Below the pieces are notes generated by a model. It searched no databases and was not told where the DNA came from. It was given only the letters and a program-made list of their open reading frames with translations. A stretch of 64,000 nucleotides of DNA from CFX5 sp023384495 (GTDB lineage Bacteria; Chloroflexota; Anaerolineae; Caldilineales; Caldilineaceae): NCBI GenBank assembly GCA_048499455.1, contig JASNZV010000027.1:21099-85098 (forward strand), in the 5' to 3' direction. The position numbers and the translations under genes are program-made. This document shows, in pieces, positions 26,511-34,597 of the stretch (the stretch's first letter is position 1; every line of letters starts with the position of its first letter).

Positions 26511-26915
26511 CTAATGATGCTCGTAGGGTGGCTGTTGATAGGGGTAGTCGTACCGGCGCGCCCAGTTCTCCAGCTCGATCTCTTGTTCGCTCGGGGGCTT
26601 ATGTGAAGCAGCTTGGCGGTATTGCAAGTTGATCTCTGCGCGTTCTCGCGCTCCTTCCGTGCGAGCAGCTTCTCTTACGACAGGCGCAGCAATGCTTTTG
26701 AGCTTGGCGAGACCAACAAAGAATGTCTCTTGCCCCTTGCCGTGCATTTGCCCGCCCATCAGCATCGCAACAAAACAGGTAGCGACACCGGCGAAGTAAA
26801 AAAAGAAACAGAGCGCGGCTACGTCACCTAGCTGCTGGCGAATGAAAAACAGGAACCCACCAGCGGCGCAGAGGATTAGGACTGGTTGGAATGAATTACT
26901 GTTGCGTTGCGTCAT
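26511..26915 (-). CDS. Membrane protein, 134 aa
   Basis: ATG at 26915 behind GGAGAA. Two hydrophobic helices (about residues 11-27 and 32-54) form a hairpin. A charged cytoplasmic-type tail follows, with RTEGARERAEINLQYRQAA and a Tyr/Pro-rich end (YDYPYQQPPYEHH). No enzymatic motif. It follows the FtsK/HerA-like ATPase gene across a 127-bp gap that holds a long inverted repeat, so its expression may be set apart from the upstream operon. Confidence 0.5.
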   Translation of the reverse strand: MTQRNSNSFQPVLILCAAGGFLFFIRQQLGDVAALCFFFYFAGVATCFVAMLMGGQMHGKGQETFFVGLAKLKSIAAPVVREAARTEGARERAEINLQYRQAASHKPPSEQEIELENWARRYDYPYQQPPYEHH

Positions 26916-26938
26916 GGAGTTCTCCTGGTTCTACCATT

Positions 26939-27040
26939 CGACTACTACTCTACTACTATTAAAAAATGGCAGACCATTGAGCAAAACGAGTGTTTCACCT
27001 TGATCGGGTCACTCTTTCAGTAGTAGTAGAGTAGTAGTCG
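26939..27040. repeat. 19-bp inverted repeat pair enclosing a possible terminator
   Basis: CGACTACTACTCTACTACT (26939-26957) and its exact reverse complement (27022-27040) are separated by 64 bp. On the minus strand the interior contains AATGG-TCTG-CCATT running into a T-run, a weak terminator for the ATPase gene that ends at 27043. The arms are built of a trinucleotide pattern. Possible roles are a transcript-end stem, an operator pair or the ends of a tiny mobile element; no target duplication is evident. Confidence 0.6.
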
Positions 27041-27042
27041 AT

Positions 27043-28644
27043 CTACAGTAAGTTCTCTTTGGCGTAGTCTACCGCGTTTCTGAGGCGAGTTGACCAGCCA
27101 CCTGAATTGGGTTTAGGTTCGCCATAGAGCACCTCGATCAGCGTTGTCGCCCACCCTTCGCCCAACTGCCCGCTTTCATCTAATGCCTCAACCAGGTAGG
27201 GCAGAAGTTTTTGCGCATCCTGCGCCACTCGCTCACGACCTCGCGGCGGTTTAGCCGGTGGCCGGCGTAGCGGAACAGCAGATGCTGCTTCTGAGCCGGG
27301 GGGAGCCTCTTTGTCTTCCGGCTCTTCCGTAAACTCGATAGTGCTGTTGTCTCGCCCCCAACGGGCGATTAACTCGCCCAGCATTTGGTGCTCGTCCTCT
27401 TTGGTGAGCAAGAAGCCCTTGAAGTTCACCTGCTGGCCGGCTGAGCGATAGATGAAGTCTCCGTCGCCACGCAGGCTGTTGGCTCCCTCCACCTTTAGAA
27501 ATCGCACCAGGTACGAATCATCGGCGGTTAACCCAGCCAGCACCACTTTGGTATTGCGCTGCAAGGCGGTCGGGTAGTTCTTGCCGGTCGGGTCTTGGGT
27601 GGCAAGAACTAGATTGACCAAGTGCTTGCGTCCCTGGTCTGCCAATTTCTTGAAAAATTCGTTGATCTCGTCCGATAGGTCGCTTTCCTCCGTGAGGATC
27701 TGTAGTTCGTCCACTACCAGGAACCGGCGCACGATGTTGGACATATCTCTGTCAGCTTCGACCAGATCATTCAGGTGTTTCAGGATACCGTATGCCTGTT
27801 CCTCGGTGGATGCCACGCACCGCACCTGCGGTAGCTGGGCCAGCGGGTCATACTGGTTGCTGTCCAGGTCAATGATATAAAATTCTGTTGCACCTGGTGG
27901 GCAGCTTTCCAGCAAGCTGAACAAGGTCGCCTTAAGTAGCATCGACTTGCCGCCACCGGAGCCGGAGAAGATCCCGACGCTCCACTGCTTCTGATCGGCA
28001 AAGTTGATTTTTAGCACAGTTGGCTGGCTATGCGTCCAGTATGCTCCGATCTGGGCAACATTGACCATGTTCTCTTGACTACGCATCGACCACGACAATG
28101 TCTTTCGCTCCGGCGCAGTAACCCGCAGATAGGCCGGCTGCTCGTTTAGCACAACTGACACCGGCTCGCCGCGTTCGCTTCGGTAGCGATAGATTTCACG
28201 CGCCAAGTCGGACAGGTACGAGCGCAGGGATGAAAATTGCGCGCTTGGCGGCATATCCAGCATGTAGAGCCAATAATCCGGCGTCTCTATCTTCGATGCA
28301 ACCCGGAAGTAGATCCCCTTCCGTTTGAGCAGCGCATTGATATAGATCTGCTCATCGGTGAACCCTGCCGGCTGCACATGAGGTGTCTGTGCCTGCCTCA
28401 CCTGCTCAGGGGGGACAGACACCGGAATATGGTGATAGTGTGTAGGTTGGGGTATCGGTTGCTGTATAGGTGAGCGCGTGGGTGCCGGCTGCGCTTGCGT
28501 CTGTCGCCGGTAACGCACCAGCAGGTAGACCCACAGCGACACCACGAACAGTGCAGTCTGTTGGCGCAGAGCAATCATATGTAGCACGCCAAAGGCAATG
28601 TAACCTGTAGCGGCGATGACCGCAATCGTTGTGATGATTCCCAT
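27043..28644 (-). CDS. FtsK/HerA-superfamily DNA translocase ATPase
   Basis: 533 residues. Two N-terminal hydrophobic stretches (about 4-24 and 29-43) anchor the protein, followed by a Pro/Gln-rich linker. The ATPase core has Walker A GSGGGKS (K233), a Walker B strand RRFLVVDELQI and the LVLATQDPTGKNYPTALQRN segment typical of FtsK/HerA pumps. The C-terminal 50 residues look like a small winged helix, comparable in position to the DNA-reading gamma domain of FtsK or of the TraB pumps that move double-stranded DNA in actinobacterial conjugation. It lies in a run of small membrane proteins. It is clearly distinct from the terminase, so this phage encodes two DNA-pump-type ATPases. Confidence 0.85.
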   Translation of the reverse strand: MGIITTIAVIAATGYIAFGVLHMIALRQQTALFVVSLWVYLLVRYRRQTQAQPAPTRSPIQQPIPQPTHYHHIPVSVPPEQVRQAQTPHVQPAGFTDEQIYINALLKRKGIYFRVASKIETPDYWLYMLDMPPSAQFSSLRSYLSDLAREIYRYRSERGEPVSVVLNEQPAYLRVTAPERKTLSWSMRSQENMVNVAQIGAYWTHSQPTVLKINFADQKQWSVGIFSGSGGGKSMLLKATLFSLLESCPPGATEFYIIDLDSNQYDPLAQLPQVRCVASTEEQAYGILKHLNDLVEADRDMSNIVRRFLVVDELQILTEESDLSDEINEFFKKLADQGRKHLVNLVLATQDPTGKNYPTALQRNTKVVLAGLTADDSYLVRFLKVEGANSLRGDGDFIYRSAGQQVNFKGFLLTKEDEHQMLGELIARWGRDNSTIEFTEEPEDKEAPPGSEAASAVPLRRPPAKPPRGRERVAQDAQKLLPYLVEALDESGQLGEGWATTLIEVLYGEPKPNSGGWSTRLRNAVDYAKENLL

Positions 28645-28647
28645 CGT

Positions 28648-29238
28648 TTATCCCACGGTGTCCCACTCGACCTTCAAGTCGTTCAAGATTCGTTTCGTCG
28701 GACCGAGGTGGTATCTAGGCACTGAGAAGATCGCCCAGCCTTCCATGACCTCGCCATCATTAACAGTCAGGTTGGCCGATTCCAAGATAGCCTTGATCTT
28801 CTCGTAGATAGCGGCTGGCACCCGAAATGCGGCATACTCGGCTGGCCGGCGCTGGCGATTCATGACGCCATTTACCAGCTTATAGCCCAGCACAGCAGCC
28901 AGCAGACCGCCCCCGCCCAGCCCCAACGAGGTCAACAGCCCATCGGGGATGAGGTCCCCGGCCCAGTCCCAGGCCGAGTCGATTGCGTTACTGACCATAT
29001 TCGATGCGCCTTCTGTGACCGTACCCACAGCATTACTCACAGCGTTTCCGGCTGTCGTTGCTGCTGCATCTATAGCGCCGTCAATGGATGCCGGCAGGGT
29101 ATTGGTGATCCAATCCATGCCGGCGCTCAACCCTCCCTGCGTCCACTCAGTCAGGCTGCTGAGACTAGCGGCAGCGCTGTCTCGCCATCCACTTACTGTC
29201 TCAGTGATTGCGTTGCTCAAGTTCTCTAGGTTTATCAT
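28648..29238 (-). CDS. Membrane-associated protein of the ATPase operon, 196 aa
   Basis: The first 110 residues are a low-complexity Ala/Thr/Ser/Asn helical region (AATTAGNAVSNAVGTVTEGA). A glycine-rich hydrophobic helix follows (LLTSLGLGGGGLLAAVLGYK, about 104-125) and then a compact C-terminal domain. Glycine-rich membrane helices and an amphipathic N-terminus are reminiscent of pore or virion-membrane proteins. The gap to the downstream ATPase gene is 3 bp, so the two are co-translated. Function unknown. Confidence 0.5.
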   Translation of the reverse strand: MINLENLSNAITETVSGWRDSAAASLSSLTEWTQGGLSAGMDWITNTLPASIDGAIDAAATTAGNAVSNAVGTVTEGASNMVSNAIDSAWDWAGDLIPDGLLTSLGLGGGGLLAAVLGYKLVNGVMNRQRRPAEYAAFRVPAAIYEKIKAILESANLTVNDGEVMEGWAIFSVPRYHLGPTKRILNDLKVEWDTVG

Positions 29239-29242
29239 CGTC

Positions 29243-29788
29243 TTAGCCCCGAATCATCCCACATATTTCAATCACGTGATTTTGTTCCCAGGGTGCAAGG
29301 CTGCTGTAAGCCCAGCCAGTATCTCTACAGTAGACTGGACCTGTCGGCGTCAATACCACCGACCGGCCATCATTAGTTACACCGGCGTCATAATACACTG
29401 GCGCGCCATCTGGATTCAGCCTTGCAATCGGCGCAACGAACTGCATCGACTGGCGGATGCGCAACGACTCGGCGATGTTGCTGTCTTGCGCCCGCTGCTC
29501 GACCGGTGCTCCATCCAGACCGGCTCGGAACTCATCAAACGACGGCAGGCTGGCCGATACCCGGTTGGCAACCAAGCCGCGTAAGCCGGCCAACTGGTCG
29601 TTGACCGTGGCTGCCTCCGGCGTGACGACCACCACGACCACGGGGGTAGCAGTGGGTTGCACCACCACCGTGTTGGGCTGAGCCAGCACCCGCAGGTCGA
29701 TAAAGGCAAATACAAGCGCCAGCACCAAAATGGCCGCCGTGATCGGCAGATAGGCCACCGGGGACGTTGTCTGGTTCATTGTGGTCAT
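29243..29788 (-). CDS. Single-pass membrane protein of the ATPase operon, 181 aa
   Basis: One N-terminal transmembrane helix (VAYLPITAAILVLALVFAFI, about 12-31), then a Val/Thr/Pro segment and a soluble domain that ends in CGMIRG with paired cysteines likely outside the cell (YCRDTGWAYSS). The arrangement is that of a type II membrane protein with an extracytoplasmic domain. It overlaps the upstream gene by 4 nt. Not recognised. Confidence 0.5.
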   Translation of the reverse strand: MTTMNQTTSPVAYLPITAAILVLALVFAFIDLRVLAQPNTVVVQPTATPVVVVVVTPEAATVNDQLAGLRGLVANRVSASLPSFDEFRAGLDGAPVEQRAQDSNIAESLRIRQSMQFVAPIARLNPDGAPVYYDAGVTNDGRSVVLTPTGPVYCRDTGWAYSSLAPWEQNHVIEICGMIRG

Positions 29789-30306
29789 CGTCCATGTCTC
29801 CTGTAATAATCAGCCTCGAAGTCGTCTCGAAATGCGCCGTACCGCTCCATGAACTCGACTGCTTCCGGGCAAAGTGTGCCAGCGCTAGTCGGGTTTGAAT
29901 ACCAGCCGTCTGGGCAAAGGGATCGCGGCCGGAGCATGTAATACTCCTCCGGCGTCAAGTCGTCGATGGTGAAGCCGGCCCCGCCGTTGAATGCCCAACG
30001 GCCGTCCGGTAGCTGCCGGAGGGGACCGCCCGGCGCCGCCACCGTAGGATGCGCCGCCACCGGCGCATCCGTCACCGGCCACCACTCGCCCCGGACGTTG
30101 ACGAAGCGGCCATCGATAACGACCGGCCCTACAACCCCTGGCGTCGGCGTGGGATCTGGCGCTGGTTGTCGCTCAACTTCTAGTGCCTGGACGGTGCGAG
30201 CCTCCCGCGAGTGGCTCAGACCGATGGCAAAGATCGCACCGTCCAAAATGGTTAGAGTCGCCAGGAGAATGAGCGCCACTAGGACGTGATAGCGATTGAT
30301 TCTCAC
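29785..30306 (-). CDS. Single-pass membrane protein of the ATPase operon, 173 aa
   Basis: Signal-anchor helix near the N-terminus (VLVALILLATLTILDGAIFA, about 9-28). A Pro-rich linker (RQPAPDPTPTPGVVG) and an extracytoplasmic domain with two cysteines (SLCPDGWYSNPTSAGTLCPE) follow. The general plan matches the 181-residue neighbour, so the two may be distant paralogues or partners. It shares a 1-nt junction with the upstream gene. No known family. Confidence 0.5.
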   Translation of the reverse strand: MRINRYHVLVALILLATLTILDGAIFAIGLSHSREARTVQALEVERQPAPDPTPTPGVVGPVVIDGRFVNVRGEWWPVTDAPVAAHPTVAAPGGPLRQLPDGRWAFNGGAGFTIDDLTPEEYYMLRPRSLCPDGWYSNPTSAGTLCPEAVEFMERYGAFRDDFEADYYRRHGR

Positions 30307-30980
30307 TAGCGGTCTCCCTGCCGGTGGACCGGCGGATACTCGACCATGCTGGGCGCCTCGTAGATGTCATACATGTCACCTGGTCGCTGCGCAATGGCCG
30401 GATGGTTGACCGGCAGTACATAGCCATTCCAGGGCTGTGCAGGAGCCGACTGGCGGTTTTGCCGGTGCATAAAGAGGGCGATCAACGCACCGATGACCAG
30501 CACGGCCACTACGGAGCTGCCGGCGTCCCATCCGATGCGCCAGCGTTCTGTTTGGCCGGCTTCGGCCACCGCGCTTAAGGCGATCTGGGTTTGCTGCATG
30601 ATCAACTGCGCTTGGGCATCGTATTCGAGTTCGATAGAGCGGATATTCTGCGCGGTAGCAGACTCGACCGCCACCTTGAACATCTCGCCTTGAACCCGCG
30701 CCTGCTCCTGGCTTAGTTGGCCGGCAGCGACCTCGCGCGCAAGCTGCGCTTCCGCCTGCTTGAGGCGTTCGGCCGCTTCCGCCTGGATGCGTGTGACCTC
30801 TGCCTGTTTGGCCTGGTCGATGCGAGCGAGTTCAATCTCTTTGGCGTTTCTCATCTCTTGGCGCTCAAAACTTCCAAAGAGATTGCACAGAAAACCGCTG
30901 CATTGCGCCTGAACCGGCGTCGGCGCGAACAACAGCGCAACCAGAGCGACCAGGATGGTCAGTGTGATTCTCGTCTTCAT
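30306..30980 (-). CDS. Secreted coiled-coil membrane protein, 224 aa
   Basis: The start ATG at 30980 follows AAAGGGGCAG; the frame extends upstream only as a shadow. A cleavable signal peptide (ITLTILVALVALLFAPTPVQ) is followed by a mature N-terminus with two cysteines (CSGFLCNLFG). A coiled coil of roughly 90 residues rich in Ala/Glu/Gln/Arg (KEIELARIDQAKQAEVTRIQ) comes next, then a second transmembrane helix (VVAVLVIGALIALFMHR) and a cytoplasmic tail. The double-anchored coiled coil would span or brace the cell envelope. Part of the FtsK/HerA-like operon. Confidence 0.55.
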   Translation of the reverse strand: MKTRITLTILVALVALLFAPTPVQAQCSGFLCNLFGSFERQEMRNAKEIELARIDQAKQAEVTRIQAEAAERLKQAEAQLAREVAAGQLSQEQARVQGEMFKVAVESATAQNIRSIELEYDAQAQLIMQQTQIALSAVAEAGQTERWRIGWDAGSSVVAVLVIGALIALFMHRQNRQSAPAQPWNGYVLPVNHPAIAQRPGDMYDIYEAPSMVEYPPVHRQGDR

Positions 30981-31192
30981 TGTGATTCTGCCCCTTTCGT
31001 GATAATCAACACGGCTGCGGTAGCCAACAACAGTGCGCCGGCGAGCCCGGCTCCGCCCGGCAGGATAGCCTGGGCAGGCAAATTCAAGATGGCGGTCACG
31101 ATGGCGGTCATGGTAATGACCGATTCGTTGCACTTCTGGATGTGCTGCCGGTAGGCGTAGAGCGTGCAGGCAGCGAGAGCGATAGCTATCAT
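30977..31192 (-). CDS. Small two-helix membrane protein, 71 aa
   Basis: It contains hydrophobic segments at residues 1-13 and about 27-64 (LPAQAILPGGAGLAGALLLA and following) split by a polar stretch with Cys and His. Both ends overlap their neighbours by 4 nt, marking it as part of a tightly coupled operon. Size and topology resemble the small spread-type or pore proteins that accompany FtsK-like conjugation pumps; sequence similarity was not verified. Confidence 0.5.
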   Translation of the reverse strand: MIAIALAACTLYAYRQHIQKCNESVITMTAIVTAILNLPAQAILPGGAGLAGALLLATAAVLIITKGAESQ

Positions 31193-31404
31193 GCGCCAGT
31201 AAACTCCAAAACCACCATGACCACGACAACGGTGGCGAGTAGCACGAATCCGACTTCAGCCTGCGACACCTTCTTCCTGAGTAGGAACGAGGCTGTGTAC
31301 ACCAGCAGGCAATCGAAGACGACAATAAAGGAGATTGCTACCACCGGCCCGCTGGCAAATAAACGGATCTGCATATCGATCAGGGTATTTACGATCTCGC
31401 GCAT
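31189..31404 (-). CDS. Small two-helix membrane protein, 71 aa
   Basis: Two transmembrane helices (about 18-41 and 50-68: VVAISFIVVFDCLLVYTASF and VGFVLLATVVVVMVVLEF) with a basic RKK turn. Coupled to the downstream 71-residue gene by a 4-nt overlap. The identical length and similar topology of the two adjacent genes suggest paired subunits, although their sequences differ. Confidence 0.5.
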   Translation of the reverse strand: MREIVNTLIDMQIRLFASGPVVAISFIVVFDCLLVYTASFLLRKKVSQAEVGFVLLATVVVVMVVLEFTGA

Positions 31405-31457
31405 TTCTACCTACATCGCCTGAATAGCATCCCCGGCGTGCTCCGCACCGCTTGCCG

Positions 31458-32504
31458 TCAACCGTGCGTTCCGTTTCCATTCAAGACCGGCATCTGGTGG
31501 AGCGTGCTGGTGATTCTGGTTGTCCGATAGACGCCGGTTGCATCCTTTGCGATGTAGCCGGCGTCCTTCGCCAGCTTGCCGTACCGTTCGGCAGTTTTTT
31601 GCGCCCAACCGGCGATTACCTCCAGATCCTTCCAGGTCCGCACCGTATGCTCTGTGACGATTTTCGCCACCTCCTCACAGCGTTGTCGTTCGCCAGGAGT
31701 CAATTCGTTCTTTTCGGTCGCCAGCGCAGCCGGCTGGCGATTGGCTGTACCCATCCGCTCATACTGCTCCAGTTGCCGGCGAAGTATCCGCAGTTCGGTC
31801 GCCATTTCCGCAGTGTCGGCCCGATGACGATCCTCTAGCTGGCGAGTGAGGTTCGCCACGGTCTGTTGGGTGGCGATCTCTGCGGAATTCGCCAGGTTCG
31901 CCAGATCGCTCTTGTGCCGGCTCTCGGCGTCAGCCAGCGACTGTTGCAGCCTGGCGATTTCAGCCCGCAGCCCATGAATTACGTCATCGACACGAGCGTC
32001 GGCCTTTGCCTGGATGGTGTCGAGGATGTCCATCAACGAGTAGATGTTGCTGCCTACATAGCTGAAGACAGGAAATATGAGGATGACCGTGGCGACAATG
32101 GCATGGGGCAGATCACCACCGTGCCCATAGGCGATCCAGGCCGGCACAGTCTCGAATCCCAGGATGATCGCCTCGGTCACGACGAAGTACACCCGCACAG
32201 CGGCAGTCGCTTTCCCAGAGTCCACCCGTTCTGTGGGTAGCCGGCGGTTGTGATCCTCGATCTGGTTGCGAGTGTGAACGGCAGCATAGCCAAGACCTTC
32301 GATTACGAAGGTCAACAGAACGGCCGCGCCGATCAATAAGATGTTGTCACCGGCATATCCCAACAGTGCGATAAAGATGAAGATGGCACTGGGCAAGGGA
32401 GCCATCAGCGGCGACGCTTTGATCAAAATATGGCCGCTTGTGCCGGTCAGGTGGTCGGTGAGAAATTCAATGAAGCCGGTTAATCTCGTGACGTTTGCCC
32501 TCAT
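31458..32504 (-). CDS. Polytopic membrane protein with cytoplasmic coiled coil, 348 aa
   Basis: First gene of the minus-strand operon, start ATG at 32504 behind CGGAGGCG. About four transmembrane helices lie within residues 35-165. A coiled coil of roughly 90 residues follows (RAEIARLQQSLADAESRHKS), then a C-terminal domain with a possible DNA-binding look (ERQRCEEVAKIVTEHTVRTW). The shape suggests a scaffold that holds cytoplasmic DNA or ATPase at the membrane. Transcription is from a promoter that overlaps a 37-bp palindrome. Confidence 0.55.
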   Translation of the reverse strand: MRANVTRLTGFIEFLTDHLTGTSGHILIKASPLMAPLPSAIFIFIALLGYAGDNILLIGAAVLLTFVIEGLGYAAVHTRNQIEDHNRRLPTERVDSGKATAAVRVYFVVTEAIILGFETVPAWIAYGHGGDLPHAIVATVILIFPVFSYVGSNIYSLMDILDTIQAKADARVDDVIHGLRAEIARLQQSLADAESRHKSDLANLANSAEIATQQTVANLTRQLEDRHRADTAEMATELRILRRQLEQYERMGTANRQPAALATEKNELTPGERQRCEEVAKIVTEHTVRTWKDLEVIAGWAQKTAERYGKLAKDAGYIAKDATGVYRTTRITSTLHQMPVLNGNGTHG

Positions 32505-32540
32505 GATCGCCTCCGTTTGTTGTTCTGATCGGGTAGGTTA

Positions 32541-32570
32541 CTATACAACTATCAAATTGTCAATATCAAA
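32541..32570 (-). promoter_or_regulatory. Promoter of the FtsK/HerA-membrane operon
   Basis: Minus strand -35 TTGATA (32565-32570), 18-bp spacer, -10 TATAGT (32541-32546). The -35 box lies inside the 37-bp palindrome, so a protein bound there would block RNA polymerase. Confidence 0.55.
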
Positions 32571-32597
32571 ACATAAAATTTTATGTTTTGATATTGA
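32561..32597. repeat. 37-bp near-perfect palindrome, probable operator
   Basis: TCAATATCAAAACATAAA (32561-32578) and its exact reverse complement TTTATGTTTTGATATTGA (32580-32597) are separated by a single base. The tract is extremely AT-rich inside a GC-rich genome and lies between divergent genes. One arm carries the -35 of the leftward promoter, and the other lies about 36 bp before the rightward -35. Confidence 0.85.
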
Positions 32598-32632
32598 ATA
32601 AGATAGAATTTAGTACAAAAGCCGCTAGGGTA

Positions 32633-32660
32633 TTGACGTCGGCCGGTAAGGGGTTATAAT
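32633..32660 (+). promoter_or_regulatory. Sigma70 promoter for the 91-aa gene
   Basis: -35 TTGACG (32633-32638), 16-bp spacer, consensus -10 TATAAT (32655-32660), about 40 bp before the start codon at 32702, which has AGGAGAAGAGG upstream. Confidence 0.7.
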
Positions 32661-32701
32661 CTGAAACGGATAAATAGGCGGTCAGAAATCAGGAGAAGAG
32701 G

Positions 32702-32977
32702 ATGCACGTCAAAACAGTGCTAAACAAGAAATTTATCCGCCAGGAGCTGGTGTGGTTACTGCGGACCAATCTAAACCAACTCAACCAGCGGCTGGTCGAG
32801 CAGGGCCGGGCGGCGAACTACCTCTATCAGTTGACGGATGAGGATAAACCAGACGTGGATGTACAGCTTTCGACAGTGGATGCTATCTACAACGTGGCGG
32901 TAGATCGATTCGCGGAACTGGGCCAGCCGGCTCCCGATGACCTCTGGGAGCGGCTGGTGATCCACCAACTAGTTTAG
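32702..32977 (+). CDS. Hypothetical protein, 91 aa
   Basis: Strong ribosome-binding site (AGGAGAAGAGG) and its own promoter. The protein is helical and soluble (VWLLRTNLNQLNQRLVEQGR), with an acidic central loop. It stands alone between the palindrome-controlled membrane operon and the integrase, divergent from the former and convergent with the latter. It could be the regulator that binds the adjacent palindrome, but no recognisable DNA-binding fold is seen. Confidence 0.5.
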   Translation: MHVKTVLNKKFIRQELVWLLRTNLNQLNQRLVEQGRAANYLYQLTDEDKPDVDVQLSTVDAIYNVAVDRFAELGQPAPDDLWERLVIHQLV

Positions 32978-33024
32978 GCGTCGCCATTCCATAAACATGC
33001 CAAAGTCTCTGGAATGAAAGCGCC
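32977..33024. terminator. Imperfect inverted repeat between convergent genes (terminator or att candidate)
   Basis: GGCG...CATTCCA (32985-32991) pairs with TGGAATG (33010-33016)...GCGCC, followed on the plus strand by AAGATTTTCC. It separates the 91-aa gene from the convergent integrase gene. A terminator is the simplest reading. Its closeness to the integrase gene makes it one candidate for the phage attachment site. Confidence 0.4.
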
Positions 33025-33034
33025 AAGATTTTCC

Positions 33035-34597
33035 CTACCCCACATACTCAATCCTGACAATGCGGTTCGGGTCCCACCGGCCCCCAGACCCCGGTATCCT
33101 CGCCTTTCTGATATAAAGCCGGAAGTGCGCCCGCAGCCAGGCGTTGGCCCGTTCGGGATCGCTCTCGGCCAAGTCTAGCATCACCAGGCCCGCATCCCGT
33201 ATTTCTTCCAGGCTTCGCAAGATCGCCGCTGGATCGTCGCCCTCCTCCATATTTGCCTCTATCGCCGCAATTTCCTTCTCCAACTCGTTGCGCTGCCGGC
33301 CCAACTCCTCGTTGCGCTTCTCGAACTCGTTTCGTTCTACTTTGGCGTCGAGGTAGAGGTCGAGCAGCCGTGACTGCCGGTTCTGTACCTGCTGCAAGGC
33401 CCGGCGGGTTTGCTCCAACAGGCGTTCTAACTCCTCTTTTCGCTTCTGGTCCTCCTCCGGCACGAGCTGCGAGAGGTCGCTGTGCGCCTGAAGCTCTCGG
33501 ATGGTTGCGCGCAGCATGTCCATGACCAGATACCCCCGCATCTGCGCAGGCGCCTGGCATTCCTCATTTTTACAGACCACCCCGGAATAGACCGAGGTGC
33601 CCCGGACGCCCCGGTAGTTGCGCCGGTAGGAGACCATCGGCTTGCCGCAGCCGGTGCAGACACAAATGCCGCTGAGGGTCGTGTGGTAGGTGGCCCGGCT
33701 GGGCCGACGCCGCTTGCGTTCGGCATAGAGCGCCTCGGCCTCCTCCAGGGTCAAAAAGGGCTCATGTTTGCCTTCAATGCGATAGTAGGGGCCGTCTGAG
33801 TATTTGTTGATCTCCAACTGGCCGGCGTAGGTGTAGGCGTTGTCGAGGAGGTTGAGCAGTGACCCCTTGTTCCACTTCCCCCCGCCCGGCGCCGGCACAC
33901 CCCGCTGGTTCATGGTGTCCATGATGAACCGGGCGCCTTTGCCCCCGTGCAGGTAGAGGTCGATGAGCACTTCGCGGATGATGGCTCGCGCTGTCTCATC
34001 CGTCTCGATATGAGGCGTACCATCCTCGTCGTACCGGTAGCGGTAGCCGTAGGGAACGTTGGAGGCAAAGAGTTTGCGTTCACGCCACCGGCTCATCATG
34101 CCGTCTCTACGCCTGCGCATCAGTTGCTGGATATACGTCTTTGCTGCCGCCGCCTCGACTGCGACACTGAAGGTCGCCCCCAGGTTGTTGCGTACCTCGC
34201 CTGGGTCGAGCGACAGGGGCCGGCTGGAAAAGCGAGGCACCACGACAATGTCGTATTCGAGGCAGACCAGTTCGAGTTGCATGATCAAGCTCGGTTCGCG
34301 GCCCAAGCGGTCGCGCTCCGCCGTCACCAGCACATCGAACTGGCGCTCTTCTATCAATTCCAACAGTTGGGCATACTCTTTATGAATGCGGCAGGCCCTC
34401 TCAAGAGAGAGGATGGAGCGGGAGCCAACAAGCCGGATCTCGCCGGCCCATAACCCACGATAACCTGGATAGTACCGCCCCAGAGACTCGACAAATTCCC
34501 GATTGCCCCGGGACTGGTCATCGGGCGACGACCGTTCCGACTGCGGTTCGCTCGATACGGCCACCCAGGACAGACAGCGCACGATCTGCTCAGTCAT
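33035..34597 (-). CDS. int: Large serine recombinase (phage integrase)
   Basis: 520 residues. The N-terminal resolvase domain has the catalytic serine in AVSSEPQ (S15) and the conserved arginine region VTAERDRLGRE. A recombinase domain follows (YGYRYRYDEDGTPHIETDET, then GVPAPGGGKWNKGSL). The zinc ribbon shows CVCTGCGKPM and CKNEEC. A long coiled coil (about 385-450) precedes the C-terminal segment. This is the standard order for phage serine integrases, which join attP and attB without host factors. Its start overlaps the stop of the repressor-like gene upstream (ATGA), so the two are co-expressed. Confidence 0.92.
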   Translation of the reverse strand: MTEQIVRCLSWVAVSSEPQSERSSPDDQSRGNREFVESLGRYYPGYRGLWAGEIRLVGSRSILSLERACRIHKEYAQLLELIEERQFDVLVTAERDRLGREPSLIMQLELVCLEYDIVVVPRFSSRPLSLDPGEVRNNLGATFSVAVEAAAAKTYIQQLMRRRRDGMMSRWRERKLFASNVPYGYRYRYDEDGTPHIETDETARAIIREVLIDLYLHGGKGARFIMDTMNQRGVPAPGGGKWNKGSLLNLLDNAYTYAGQLEINKYSDGPYYRIEGKHEPFLTLEEAEALYAERKRRRPSRATYHTTLSGICVCTGCGKPMVSYRRNYRGVRGTSVYSGVVCKNEECQAPAQMRGYLVMDMLRATIRELQAHSDLSQLVPEEDQKRKEELERLLEQTRRALQQVQNRQSRLLDLYLDAKVERNEFEKRNEELGRQRNELEKEIAAIEANMEEGDDPAAILRSLEEIRDAGLVMLDLAESDPERANAWLRAHFRLYIRKARIPGSGGRWDPNRIVRIEYVG

